Of a stretch of DNA of 64,000 nucleotides, positions 37,944 to 46,805 are shown piece after piece (within the stretch, counting starts at the first letter, position 1; every line of letters begins with the position of its first letter). Below the pieces are notes generated by a model. It was not told the DNA's origin and made no database searches. It saw nothing but the letters and a program-made list of their open reading frames with translations. Origin of the DNA: Nocardioides luteus (lineage in GTDB: Bacteria > Actinomycetota > Actinomycetes > Propionibacteriales > Nocardioidaceae); contig NZ_JZDQ02000014.1 in the NCBI RefSeq assembly GCF_000960475.2, forward strand, positions 1 through 64,000. The letters run 5' to 3'. Made by a program: the position numbers and the translations under genes.

Positions 37944-39734
37944 CTAGGCAGATCCCCGAGCCGCCCACTCGCGCAGGGTGTCGATGCGCGCCTTGAGCTG
38001 GTCGGCGTTGGCGACGGCGGCGGGCGGACCACCACACTCCTTGCGGAGCCGGTTGTGGGTCACGCCGTGGGGCGTCTTGGTGCGGTGGTGCCAGGCGGCG
38101 ACCAGGCCGTTGAGCTCGCGCCGGAGCACGGCGAGGTGCTCGTGGGCCGCGACCGCGGCGACCGGCTCGTCGGCCGCGACCGGCCCTGCGGCGGAGGCGG
38201 ACTTCTGCTTGCGGGCCCGTTCGCTCTGCCGCTGCTGGAGCAGGGTCTTCATCTGGTCGGCGTCGAGCAGCCCGGGGATGCCGAGGAAGTCCATCTCCTC
38301 CTCCGAGCCGACGTGCACCTCCCCGGAGTGGCCGAACTCGCCGCCGTCGAAGAGCACCCGGTCGAAGCGTGCCTCGGAGCCGAGCGCCTCCCATGGGCCC
38401 AGCGCCTCCTCGTCGGAGGCGCCCTCGGACGCGTTCGCCTCGGCCAGCAGCTGGTCCTCGGCCGCGAAGATGTCGTCCTCGCTGGTGATCTTCTTGCCGA
38501 GCACGTGGTCGCGCTGCAGCTCCAGCTCGGAGGCGAAGCCGAGCAGGTTGGGCACCGACGGCAGGAAGACGGAGGCGGTCTCGCCCCGCGTACGAGCGCG
38601 GACGAAGCGGCCCACCGCCTGGGCGAAGAAGAGCGGCGTCGAGGTGGTGGTCGCGTAGACCCCGACCGCGAGCCGAGGCACGTCGACGCCCTCGGAGACC
38701 ATCCGGACCGCGACCATCCAACGATCGTCGGACTCGGCGAACTTGGCGATCTTCTTCGATCCGGCCTTCTCGTCGGAGAGGACGACGGTGGCCGACTCCC
38801 CCGTGATCGACTTGATCGTCTTGGCGTAGGAGCGCGCCGAGTCTTGGTCGGTCGCGATGACCAGCCCGCCCGCGTCCGGCACATGGCGGCGCACCTCGGT
38901 CAGCCGCTTGTCGGCGGCCGCGAGCACCGACGGGATCCAGGATCCGGCCGGGTCGAGCGCGGTCCGCAGCGCCTGGGAGGTCAGGTCCTTGGTCAGCGGC
39001 TCGCCGAGGTGGGCGGCGATCTCGTCGCCGGCCCGGGTGCGCCACTGCATCTGTCCCGAGTAGGCCATGAACAGCACCGGCCGGACGACGTGGTCGCGCA
39101 GCGCCTCGGCGTAGCCGTAGGTGTAGTCGGCGGCCGAGCGCGGGATGCCGTCCTCGCCGGGGGCGTAGGTGACGAACGGGATCGGGTTGGTGTCGGAGCG
39201 GAACGGCGTACCGGTCAGCGCCAGCCGGCGAGCGGCCGGCTCGAAGGCCTCCCGGACCCCGTCGCCCCACGACAGCGCGTCGCCGGCGTGGTGGACCTCG
39301 TCGAGGATCACCAGCGTCTTGAAGCGCTCGGTGCGGATCCGCATCGCGAGCGGGTTGACCGCGACACCCGCGTACGTCACCGCGATCCCGACGTAGTCGG
39401 CCGACGTCTTGCCCTGCCCGGCGGAGTAGGTGGGGTCGATCGGGATCCCCGCCCGTGCGGCCGCCTCGGCCCACTGGACCTTGAGGTGCTCGGTGGGCGC
39501 CACGATGGTGACCCGGTCGACCAAACGACGGCCGAGGAGCTCGGCGGCGACGGTCAGCGCGAAGGTCGTCTTCCCGGCGCCGGGCGTCGCCACGGCGAGG
39601 AAGTCACGAGGATGGTCGGTGAGGTAGGCGTTGAGCGCCTCCTGCTGCCAAGCACGGAGCTTGGGCGCAGTGCCCCAGGCGGCCTTGTTGGGCCACGCAG
39701 GTGTGAGAGCGCCGGGCAGATCGGCACCACTCAC
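37944..39734 (-). CDS. superfamily II DEAD/DEAH-box helicase
   Basis: The 596-residue helicase has Walker A ATPGAGKTTFAL near 53, DEVH box LDEVHHAG near 155, and motif VI QAVGRFVRARTRGE near 374, followed by a C-terminal domain of unknown role. It would unwind nucleic acid with ATP. ATG 39734 overlaps the stop of the DUF3039 gene, so the pair is cotranscribed. It resembles XPB/RAD25-like actinobacterial helicases. Confidence 0.9.
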   Translation of the reverse strand: MSGADLPGALTPAWPNKAAWGTAPKLRAWQQEALNAYLTDHPRDFLAVATPGAGKTTFALTVAAELLGRRLVDRVTIVAPTEHLKVQWAEAAARAGIPIDPTYSAGQGKTSADYVGIAVTYAGVAVNPLAMRIRTERFKTLVILDEVHHAGDALSWGDGVREAFEPAARRLALTGTPFRSDTNPIPFVTYAPGEDGIPRSAADYTYGYAEALRDHVVRPVLFMAYSGQMQWRTRAGDEIAAHLGEPLTKDLTSQALRTALDPAGSWIPSVLAAADKRLTEVRRHVPDAGGLVIATDQDSARSYAKTIKSITGESATVVLSDEKAGSKKIAKFAESDDRWMVAVRMVSEGVDVPRLAVGVYATTTSTPLFFAQAVGRFVRARTRGETASVFLPSVPNLLGFASELELQRDHVLGKKITSEDDIFAAEDQLLAEANASEGASDEEALGPWEALGSEARFDRVLFDGGEFGHSGEVHVGSEEEMDFLGIPGLLDADQMKTLLQQRQSERARKQKSASAAGPVAADEPVAAVAAHEHLAVLRRELNGLVAAWHHRTKTPHGVTHNRLRKECGGPPAAVANADQLKARIDTLREWAARGSA

Positions 39735-40009
39735 TCGTCGTCGCCCTCGCCACCGCCTGGCGGCATCCCCTCGAAGATCTCCTTGCAGTCGGGGCAGACC
39801 GGGAACTTGGACCCGTCACGGCTCGGCACCCACACCTTGCCGCACAGCGCGACCACGGGAGTGCCCATGACCATCGCCTCGGTCAGCTTGTCCTTCTCCA
39901 CGTAGTGGGAGTAGCGGTCGTGGTCACCCTCCTCGGTGGGGACGTCTTGATGACGAACGTCCTCCCGTTCCTTGACGGCTTCTTTCGTGCCGAATCCCAG
40001 GATGCCCAT
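39731..40009 (-). CDS. DUF3039 protein
   Basis: The 92-residue acidic protein has a short motif ALCGKVWVPSRDG and CPDCKEIFE, together a CxG...CxxC zinc-ribbon-like set, and the acidic tail GEGDDE. DUF3039 proteins are restricted to actinobacteria and have no known function. Its 3' end overlaps the helicase start; yqgE lies 21 bases upstream. Confidence 0.88.
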   Translation of the reverse strand: MGILGFGTKEAVKEREDVRHQDVPTEEGDHDRYSHYVEKDKLTEAMVMGTPVVALCGKVWVPSRDGSKFPVCPDCKEIFEGMPPGGGEGDDE

Positions 40010-40030
40010 GTCCCCCAGTCTACTGGTCTT

Positions 40031-40597
40031 CTAGTTGAGCTCGGGATCGGGCGGGCGCGTGGCGTGGAACGCCAGCTCACCGGGCTGGCGTCGCAGCACC
40101 GCGGACCACATCGAGCTCACGTCGTCCAGGAAGGAGTCGTAGGGCTCGCTGTCGACGACGTACCAGGACCCCTCGTCCACCTCGCCCTGGAGCTGAGCGG
40201 CGCCCCAGCCGGCGTATCCGGCGAAGATGCGCAGCCGCGACAGCGTGCCGTCGACCAGCTCGACGGGAGTGTCGAGGTCGAGCAGCCCGAGGCGCCCGAC
40301 CACCGGCCGGAAGCCCAGGGGCGGGTCGTCGGAGTCGACCAGGAGCGCGACCGCGATCGCGGCGTCCTTGCTCACCGGGCCGCCCTGGAAGAGGACGTCG
40401 GGAACGGCGACCGAAGTCGCCCACGGATGGAGCACCTCGGCGACAGGAACCGGCGAGGGCCGGTTCAGCACCACGCCGAGCGCACCGTCGTCGTTGACCT
40501 CGATCAGCAGCACGACGGTGTCCACGAAGTTGGGGTCGCGAAGCTCCGGGGTGGCTACCAGCAGCCGCCCGGCGCGTACGTCCTTCTGCTCCGTCAT
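40031..40597 (-). CDS. yqgE: YqgE/AlgH family protein
   Basis: The 188-residue protein has the family opening AGRLLVATPELRDPNFVDTVVLLIEVNDDGALGVVLNRP and the GGPV, RIFAGYAGWGAAQLQGE block near 125. Its role is unknown (AlgH was linked to alginate control in Pseudomonas). It is the first gene of a minus-strand group with DUF3039 and the helicase. Confidence 0.93.
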   Translation of the reverse strand: MTEQKDVRAGRLLVATPELRDPNFVDTVVLLIEVNDDGALGVVLNRPSPVPVAEVLHPWATSVAVPDVLFQGGPVSKDAAIAVALLVDSDDPPLGFRPVVGRLGLLDLDTPVELVDGTLSRLRIFAGYAGWGAAQLQGEVDEGSWYVVDSEPYDSFLDDVSSMWSAVLRRQPGELAFHATRPPDPELN

Positions 40598-40773
40598 GAC
40601 GCCATGATCGCACCACCTGGGTCACGTCAGCCGCAACAAGAAACCAACAAAGCACGCCGATCGGAACGAGACAGGAAAGACCCCGGGGCCGGCACTCAGG
40701 GAGTTGCGGAGGGAGATCCGCGGGAGGGAGCGCGCCGGCGCCCGGGGCCTTGGTCAGAGGGCAGTACGCAGCG

Positions 40774-41304
40774 TCAGGCCGCTGAGCGCACCGCCCGGAA
40801 CATGTCGACGAGGCCGGCGAAGGGCCCGCGCTCGACGATCTCGACGGCCGGCTCGTACTCGGCCCGGGCGCGCGCCTCGATCATCGAGCCGAGGCGGACG
40901 CACTCGGCGTCGGCGTACGCGCCGCGACCGGCCATGACCGCGAGGGTCAGGTGCTCCTTGGCCTGCGACTTGGCCAGCGCGGTGGCCATCGCGTCGTCGA
41001 CCGGAAGGGCGTGGTAGCGGTCGAGGACCTCGCGGACGCCGGGCAGGTCATCGGCAGCGCCGTGCCAGGCCCGGACGACGGCGTCCTCCAGGTCCATCGG
41101 CTGGTTGGCGAGCTCGCTCTCGATGCGGCCGGACAGGCGGGTGTGCCAGCGCAGCTGCAGGGCGGCGAGCAGGTCGAGCTCGTCGGTGAAGGTTTCGGTG
41201 ACGCCGGGAAGATCCATGGGCAGCAGGCCGTCTCGACGCTCGTCGATGGCGGCGACCACGCCGCGGAGGATCTCCCCGCGCCTGTGATGGCTGGTCCAGC
41301 TCAT
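40774..41304 (-). CDS. hypothetical helical protein
   Basis: The 176-residue protein is mostly alpha-helical and Ala/Glu-rich with no membrane segment. I do not recognise the family; the EMxxH-like pair DLLAALQLRWHTRLSGRIESEL and DAMATALAKSQAKEHL suggests a four-helix bundle. ATG 41304 has GGAG eight bases ahead. It is divergent from a TetR gene with a strong palindrome between, so it is probably that regulator's target. The 176-base gap before yqgE holds only GC-rich inverted repeats. Confidence 0.6.
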   Translation of the reverse strand: MSWTSHHRRGEILRGVVAAIDERRDGLLPMDLPGVTETFTDELDLLAALQLRWHTRLSGRIESELANQPMDLEDAVVRAWHGAADDLPGVREVLDRYHALPVDDAMATALAKSQAKEHLTLAVMAGRGAYADAECVRLGSMIEARARAEYEPAVEIVERGPFAGLVDMFRAVRSAA

Positions 41305-41359
41305 GTGTCGGCTCCTTGCGGAAGGTAGTGACTCACATACCGTGAGTACGTACCTATAG

Positions 41360-41388
41360 TATTGGACATACCGTCGGTATGGCCAATA
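41360..41388. promoter_or_regulatory. 29-base palindrome, probable TetR operator
   Basis: Arms tattggacataccg and cggtatggccaata are reverse complements with one mismatch around a single T. It lies between the divergent helical-protein gene and the TetR gene and overlaps the expected promoters of both. Confidence 0.7.
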
Positions 41389-41417
41389 CCTCGGACGGTG
41401 ATTCCCGACACGGCCGT

Positions 41418-41423
41418 TAGAGT
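41418..41423 (+). promoter_or_regulatory. leaderless-type -10 box
   Basis: TAGAGT lies six bases before GTG 41430, the start of the TetR gene. Confidence 0.45.
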
Positions 41424-41429
41424 GGATGG

Positions 41430-42119
41430 GTGGCAAAGTCGTCCGTGAGCAAGCTCGTCCCCAAGGTCCCCCCGCTTCCGTCGGTGCCGGGGATGTCACG
41501 GAGGCAGCAGTTCTCCGCCTCGACGAAGAAGACCCTGGTCGATGTCGCCGAGCGACTCTTCACCGAGCACGGCTACGCCAGCACCTCGCTGGACGCCATC
41601 GTCGCCGGCGCCGAGGTCACCAAGGGCGCGCTCTACCACCACTTCAGCGGCAAGCAGGCGCTCTACGAGGTCGTCTTCGAGAAGGTCGAGGCCGCGACCG
41701 CGCAGAGCATCGACGCCGCCATGCGCGAGACGAAGGATCCCTGGGAGCAGGCCCGCGCAGGACTGCGTACGTTCCTGCAGGCCGTCCAGCAGCCCACCTA
41801 CCGCCGCATCGTCGTGCAGGAGGGGCCGGCCGTCCTCGGCTATCAGCGCTACCGCGAGCAGGAGGAGCGCTCCACCTTCACCGTCGTCGAGGACATCGTC
41901 GCCGCCGTCCTGCGGGCCGGCGACCGGACCGTCGACGACGAGATGGTCGCCACCTTCGCCCGGCTCTTCTTCGGGGCGATGTCGGCCGCCGGGGAGTCCG
42001 TCACCGAGGCGAGCAACCCCGAGGACGCGGCCGAGCGCATCGAGCTGGCCGTGACCTACCTGCTGACCGGGGTCCAGACCCTGGCCAAGCAGGGGGTCAG
42101 GGTCGAGGACATGCGCTGA
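41430..42119 (+). CDS. TetR-family regulator
   Basis: The 229-residue repressor starts with a ~30-residue tail, then the helix-turn-helix TLVDVAERLFTEHGYASTSLDAIVAGAEVTKGALYHHF near 33-70 and a helical ligand domain. The palindrome at 41360-41388 is its likely site. It converges on the DUF3048 lipoprotein gene. Confidence 0.9.
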   Translation: MAKSSVSKLVPKVPPLPSVPGMSRRQQFSASTKKTLVDVAERLFTEHGYASTSLDAIVAGAEVTKGALYHHFSGKQALYEVVFEKVEAATAQSIDAAMRETKDPWEQARAGLRTFLQAVQQPTYRRIVVQEGPAVLGYQRYREQEERSTFTVVEDIVAAVLRAGDRTVDDEMVATFARLFFGAMSAAGESVTEASNPEDAAERIELAVTYLLTGVQTLAKQGVRVEDMR

Positions 42120-42137
42120 CGCGCAGGTCCCCGCGTC

Positions 42138-43184
42138 CTACTTGACGGTCACCCCACCGGGTGCAACCTGACCGTTGCCCTGCGGGATGAGGTCCAGCCA
42201 GACCTTGCCCGGCGGGATCTCGATCGCGGCGCCCTTCGCGTCGGTGAAGGTGACCGCACCCTTCTCGCCCTTCTTCACCCAGGTCGCCTCGACGATCTGG
42301 CCGGCGCGCAGGATCCACGCCTTGCCCCGGCCGGTGAAGTGGGAGACCGGCACGATCGCGCCGCCCGGGTCCTTGTAGGGGGCGATGGTGGTCTTGGTCT
42401 GGGCGACGACCACGGTGTCAGCGAGGAACTGGCCGCTCTTGGCCATGTAGTTGTTCTGCAGGTGGTACTTGCCACCCTTGAAGAGCCAGTTGTCCGTGCG
42501 CGCTGCGGAGAACCTCACGTCCACGGCCTTGGCGGGCTTGCCGCCGGCCAGCTGGGTGGTGGCGTCGCCCCACGGCATGAAGTCGCCGGGACGCCTGGCC
42601 TTGCCCTTCTTCTCCGCGGCCTTGCCGACCTTGGCCACCTTGCCGACCACGCTGTGCAGGAAGTCGTGGGGCTTGCTGGTGTCGCGTACGACGTAGGGGG
42701 TGGACATGTCGATCCACGAGATGTCGTGCTTCTTCAGCTGCGCGAACGTGTAGGGGGCCGCGCCGCTCGTCATGATCTTCGCCCCGATCGGCGCCGCGAT
42801 CCCGGCGTCAGTCGCCCGCATCGAGCGGACCGGCCCGGCCTCCTTCGGAAGCTGGGAGTAGTACGCCACGGCCAACCGCGTCACGCCGCCCTCGACGAGC
42901 TCCTGGACGACCAGGTCCGCCTTGGCGACACCGTACTGCGGGTCGCTGGCCGAGGTGTTGTCGATCTTGACGATGTAGGCCGGGTGCTTGCGCGCGGCGG
43001 TCTGCCCCTCGGGCAGCTCGACGCCGGTCAGCGGCTCGTGGTCGGGCTCAGCCGGCGCGGACGGCGACGGCTTCGTCTCCTCGGGCTCCTCGGAGGAACC
43101 ACAGCCGGTCAGGACCAGACCCGCGGCGGCCAGCGTTGCCACGGCTCGCAGGAGGATCCCCGGGCGGGACGTACGCATCATCAA
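42138..43184 (-). CDS. DUF3048 lipoprotein
   Basis: The 348-residue protein has a lipoprotein signal (AVATLAAAGLVLTGC) and a Pro/Ser/Glu linker to about residue 50, then the DUF3048 domain: HPAYIVKIDNTSASDPQYG, ADLVVQELVEGGVTRLAVAY and GPVRSMRATD. YerB-type members are extracytoplasmic with unknown function, perhaps cell-wall related. The 87 bases to the FabG gene hold nothing recognisable. Confidence 0.88.
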   Translation of the reverse strand: MMMRTSRPGILLRAVATLAAAGLVLTGCGSSEEPEETKPSPSAPAEPDHEPLTGVELPEGQTAARKHPAYIVKIDNTSASDPQYGVAKADLVVQELVEGGVTRLAVAYYSQLPKEAGPVRSMRATDAGIAAPIGAKIMTSGAAPYTFAQLKKHDISWIDMSTPYVVRDTSKPHDFLHSVVGKVAKVGKAAEKKGKARRPGDFMPWGDATTQLAGGKPAKAVDVRFSAARTDNWLFKGGKYHLQNNYMAKSGQFLADTVVVAQTKTTIAPYKDPGGAIVPVSHFTGRGKAWILRAGQIVEATWVKKGEKGAVTFTDAKGAAIEIPPGKVWLDLIPQGNGQVAPGGVTVK

Positions 43185-43271
43185 TCTCCATCTGCTTCGG
43201 CTCAGGTACCAAGACGAGTGTCAGACGGTAATCGTTGCACCCGACGAAGCCGCGCCCGGGGGTTCCCCGGA

Positions 43272-44039
43272 TCAGGCGACCGTGGCTCCGCCGTCGACGT
43301 AGAGGGTCTGACCGGTGATGTAGGAGGCCTCGTCGCTGGCCAGGAAGGCAGCGGCCGCGGCGATGTCCGCGGGCTCGCCGACGCGCTTGACCGGGTTGGC
43401 CTCGGCCGAGAGCTTGCGGAACTCGTCCACGTCGAGGCCGAGGCGGGCCGCGGTCTGGTCGGTCATCTCGGTGGCGATGAAGCCCGGCGCGATCGCGTTC
43501 ACGTTGACGCCGTAGGGGCCCAGCTCGATGGCGAGGGTGCGGGTGAAGCCCTGCACGCCCATCTTGGCCGCCGAGTAGTTGGCCTGGCCGCGGTTGCCGA
43601 GGGCCGAGGTGGAGGAGACGTTGATGATCTTGCCGTACTTCTGCTTCACGAAGACCGCCTGCGCCGCCTTCGACATCAGGAAGTGGCCCTTGAGGTGGAC
43701 GTTCATGACCAGGTCCCAGTCGTCCTCGGTCATCTTGAAGAGCAGGTTGTCGCGGGTGATGCCGGCGTTGTTCATCAGGATGTGCAGGCCACCGAGCTCC
43801 TCGACGACGCGGGCGATCGCGGCCTCGGCGTCCTCGGCCTTGGCGACGTTGGCGCCGATGCCGACCGACTTGGCGCCCTCCACCAGCGGGAGCTTGGCGG
43901 CGGCCTCAGCGGCGGCGGCCTCGTCGAGGTCGATGATCGCGACCGAGGCGCCCTCCTCGGCGAAGCGCGTGGCGACTCCGAAACCGATCCCTCGCGCTGC
44001 ACCGGTGATGACTGCGACGCGTCCGTCGAAACGACCCAT
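43272..44039 (-). CDS. fabG: 3-oxoacyl-ACP reductase-like SDR
   Basis: The 255-residue SDR follows the FabG pattern: cofactor motif VITGAARGIGFG, NNAG near 97, catalytic Ser/Tyr/Lys in NVSSTSALGNRGQANYSAAKMG and the C-terminal YITGQTLYVDGG. It would reduce 3-oxoacyl thioesters or a similar ketone. No fatty-acid synthesis genes are nearby, so it may serve another substrate; the gene symbol is tentative. Confidence 0.82.
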   Translation of the reverse strand: MGRFDGRVAVITGAARGIGFGVATRFAEEGASVAIIDLDEAAAAEAAAKLPLVEGAKSVGIGANVAKAEDAEAAIARVVEELGGLHILMNNAGITRDNLLFKMTEDDWDLVMNVHLKGHFLMSKAAQAVFVKQKYGKIINVSSTSALGNRGQANYSAAKMGVQGFTRTLAIELGPYGVNVNAIAPGFIATEMTDQTAARLGLDVDEFRKLSAEANPVKRVGEPADIAAAAAFLASDEASYITGQTLYVDGGATVA

Positions 44040-44129
44040 GACTCAAGCTCCTTTGGTTGTGACCGGCCCCACCAACACGTGCGGCCCCCGCCGACTGTAG
44101 CGAGGGCCGTACGTGATGTCGCGAGGTGT

Positions 44130-45284
44130 CTACTGATTGGTAGCAACCCAGGCGTCGCGTGCCGCCACGCCCAGGTCGGGCTGGTCGGTGAAGAACGCGT
44201 CGACACCGGCTGCGAGGTAGGGACCGACCTCGCAGCCGAGGTCACCGATCGCGATCGGGTCGGTGCCCTTGCGGCACTCCGTGGGGAGGTACTTGTTCTC
44301 GGCGCGCATGGTCCAGATGACGGTCGGCAGCCCGACCCGCTCGGCGCGGTCGGCGAGGTCGGTGGGCTGACCCAGCGTGCCGTCGGCGTCGCGCGGGATG
44401 AAGTAGTACTTGTAGGGCGCCACCTGGTCGGCGTACCTCTTGATGCTCCGCAGGCCCTTGTCGGTGACCAGGTAGTCGTTGGTCACGCCGGTGCCGGCCA
44501 CGACCTGGTCGTAGGGCGCACCGCCGAAGTCGATGAGCTGGACCAGCGGCGTGTCGACCATTCGGTTGAGGTCCTCGAGGTTGCTGACCTCGAAGGACTG
44601 GATCACCGCCGCGGCGTGCTTGCCCCCGAGGCGGTGGCGCTTGAGGATCTTCGCGAGGGGCTCTTCCAGGGAGAGCCCGATGGAGTCGAAGTACGTCGGG
44701 TGCTTGGTCTCCGGGGCGACGCCGATGGTGCGGCCGGTCTCGGCCTCCTCGGCCTCGACCAGGTCGAGCACCTCCTCCAGGGTCGGCACCTCGAAGAGGC
44801 CGTCGTAGGCGGTGTTGGCCGGACGGTCGCCCGGGATGCGCTCCTTGGCGCGCAGCGTCTTCAGCTCGGCGAGGGTGAAGTCCTCGGTGAACCAGCCCGT
44901 CAGCGCCTTGCCGTCGATGGTCTTGGTGGTCTTCCGGCCCGCGAACTCGGGGTGGTCGGCGACGTCGGTGGTGCCGGAGATCTCGTTCTCGTGGCGGGCG
45001 ACGAGCACACCGTCCTTGGTCGAGACCACGTCGGGCTCGACGAAGTCGGCGCCCTGCTGGATGGCCAGCTCGTAGGAGGCCAGGGTGTGCTCGGGCCGGT
45101 AGCCGGAAGCACCGCGGTGGCCGAAGACGAGCGGCTCGGAGCGCTGGTGCTGGACCGCCTGGACGGCGGTCGTGGTGGTGGCCGCCGCGGAGGCGGAGTT
45201 CGAGACCAGGGCGGTCCCGGCGGCGAGCGCCGCGGCGGCAGCAAGCGCGAGAGCACGCATGCGAGTGGGGTTCAACGTGGTCAT
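44130..45284 (-). CDS. secreted glycerophosphodiester phosphodiesterase
   Basis: The 384-residue protein has a signal peptide (MRALALAAAAALAAGTALVSNSASAA). The GDPD barrel shows catalytic His-Arg in FGHRGASGYRPEHT near 61, metal Glu in DFVEPDVVSTKDG and His in LVARHENEISGTTDV. It releases glycerol 3-phosphate from lipid head groups outside the cell. A second copy lies directly upstream. Length exceeds the ~300 of the neighbour because of an insertion in the barrel (about residues 120-200). Confidence 0.9.
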   Translation of the reverse strand: MTTLNPTRMRALALAAAAALAAGTALVSNSASAAATTTTAVQAVQHQRSEPLVFGHRGASGYRPEHTLASYELAIQQGADFVEPDVVSTKDGVLVARHENEISGTTDVADHPEFAGRKTTKTIDGKALTGWFTEDFTLAELKTLRAKERIPGDRPANTAYDGLFEVPTLEEVLDLVEAEEAETGRTIGVAPETKHPTYFDSIGLSLEEPLAKILKRHRLGGKHAAAVIQSFEVSNLEDLNRMVDTPLVQLIDFGGAPYDQVVAGTGVTNDYLVTDKGLRSIKRYADQVAPYKYYFIPRDADGTLGQPTDLADRAERVGLPTVIWTMRAENKYLPTECRKGTDPIAIGDLGCEVGPYLAAGVDAFFTDQPDLGVAARDAWVATNQ

Positions 45285-45360
45285 GCGCCGATCACACCGG
45301 CCCCGGGAGTCTCCGGGATCGGCGTGCGGTGAACGTGGCGTGACGATCTGTCGAAGCGCT

Positions 45361-46272
45361 TCAGGCCGCATCGCCCAAGTCTAGGGAAGCCGTACGCTGC
45401 CCGCCGATGACGTCGCGGAGCACATCGGGATGGTTGGTGATGATGCCGTCGACGCCGCGGTCGAGGACGTCGCTCATGGTCTCGGCGTCGTCGACCGTCC
45501 AGGCGTGGATGTGCATCCCGAGCGCGTGCACCCGGGCGACGTAGCCGGCGTCGAAGGAGCCGAGGTGAGGATTGATCTGATCCGCCCAGGTGTAGCCGTC
45601 CAGGTCGGCATAGGCCGGGGTGCCGAGCAGGCCGACCGGCACCTCGGGCTGGATGCTCTTGTAGCTCTTCATCGAGTCGAAGTCGAAGCTCTGCACGGCG
45701 AGCCGGCCGGCGGCGACCGCGGAGCGGACGTAGCCGGGGAACGAATCGAACTCGGCCGCGACCTGCTTCTCGATGCCCGGGTAGAGCTCGGGCGACTTGA
45801 GCTCCATCAGGATCCCGGACGGCGTCGGCCGCACGAGCTCGACCATCTCCTTCAGCGTCGGCACCGGCTCGCCGGCGTACTTCGCACCGAACCAGGAGCC
45901 GGCGTCGAGCGTCTTGATCTCGGCGAGCGTGAAGTCCCTGACGTTCCACGGCGAGCGGCCGGGGAAGCGCTGCTCGACGTCGGTCGTGCGGCTCAGGGTG
46001 GTGTCGTGCATCAGCACGAGCTCGCCGTCCTTCGTCGCCTGCACGTCCGACTCGATCCAGTCGGCGCCCTGCTCGACGCCGAGGGCGAAGGCAGCGAGCG
46101 TGTTCTCCGGGGCGTACGCGCTCGCCCCGCGGTGGGCGATCACGATGATGTCGCCGGCCCGGTGGGCCTCGACGGCGTTGACCGCCACCGGAGCCATCAT
46201 CGTGCCTGCGGCCAGCGCCACGCCGGCCAGCGCTGAGGTGAAGGTCTTGGACGCGACGGACGACAGCGACAT
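45361..46272 (-). CDS. secreted glycerophosphodiester phosphodiesterase
   Basis: The 303-residue paralogue has a signal peptide (TFTSALAGVALAAGTMMAPVAVNA), IAHRGASAYAPENT with the catalytic His-Arg near 46, IESDVQATKDG and LVLMHDTTLSRTTDV. It shares the domain plan of the next gene but is shorter; a tandem duplication is likely. GGGAG precedes the ATG by six bases, and a hairpin lies just upstream (46283-46310). Confidence 0.9.
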   Translation of the reverse strand: MSLSSVASKTFTSALAGVALAAGTMMAPVAVNAVEAHRAGDIIVIAHRGASAYAPENTLAAFALGVEQGADWIESDVQATKDGELVLMHDTTLSRTTDVEQRFPGRSPWNVRDFTLAEIKTLDAGSWFGAKYAGEPVPTLKEMVELVRPTPSGILMELKSPELYPGIEKQVAAEFDSFPGYVRSAVAAGRLAVQSFDFDSMKSYKSIQPEVPVGLLGTPAYADLDGYTWADQINPHLGSFDAGYVARVHALGMHIHAWTVDDAETMSDVLDRGVDGIITNHPDVLRDVIGGQRTASLDLGDAA

Positions 46273-46282
46273 GACGCACTCC

Positions 46283-46310
46283 CGAGATCAGTGGATGACG
46301 ACTGATCTCG
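46283..46310 (-). promoter_or_regulatory. hairpin just ahead of the second GDPD gene
   Basis: cgagatcagt (46283-46292) and its exact complement actgatctcg (46301-46310) flank an eight-base loop, ending at the edge of the GGGAG ribosome site of the GDPD gene. It could be an operator or a translational control hairpin, perhaps phosphate-linked. Confidence 0.45.
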
Positions 46311-46397
46311 AGTGAATCGGTCGCCGCCGACCACGCCCCGACGGATTGATGGCCGAAGCCGTACGCCTCGGTGAACTCAGCCCGGACCGTCAGACCG

Positions 46398-46805
46398 TCA
46401 GCCCAGCACGGCGCGCAGCCGGTCGGCGTACTCCTGCTGCTCGCCGGCGGCGTACTTGTGGCGGGGCCAGAAGAAGCCCTTGAGCCCGTCGCCGCGGCTG
46501 CGCGGGACGACGTGGAGGTGGAGGTGGGGCACCGACTGGCTGACCACGTTGTTGACCGCGACGAAGCTGCCCTGGGCGCCGAGGCCGTCGACGACCGCGG
46601 CAGCCAGGCGCTGAGCGTTTGCGACGAAGCGTCCATGCAGGTCAGGAGGGAGATCGAGCAGCGTCTCGAGGTGCTGCCGGGGCACCATCAGGATGTGCCC
46701 CTTCTGCACCGGCCGGTGATCGAGGAAGGCCAGGAAGCCGTCGTCCTCGAAGACCACCTCGGCCGACAGATCCCCCGCGACGACGTCGCAGAAGACACAA
46801 CTCAC
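46398..46805 (-). CDS. HIT-family nucleotide hydrolase
   Basis: The 135-residue protein has the N-terminal CVFCDVV and the histidine triad HLHLHVV near 96-102, with QKGHILMVPRQH. HIT proteins hydrolyse AMP-linked or dinucleotide substrates. GTG 46805 overlaps the stop of the SseB-like gene (GTGA), setting the start. Long open reading continues upstream in the same frame but is antisense to nothing real and belongs to other genes. Confidence 0.92.
   Translation of the reverse strand: MSCVFCDVVAGDLSAEVVFEDDGFLAFLDHRPVQKGHILMVPRQHLETLLDLPPDLHGRFVANAQRLAAAVVDGLGAQGSFVAVNNVVSQSVPHLHLHVVPRSRGDGLKGFFWPRHKYAAGEQQEYADRLRAVLG

Noticed and set aside
43272..44039. Fatty-acid synthesis locus
   Set aside because: Only one FabG-like gene and no acyl carrier or synthase genes nearby.
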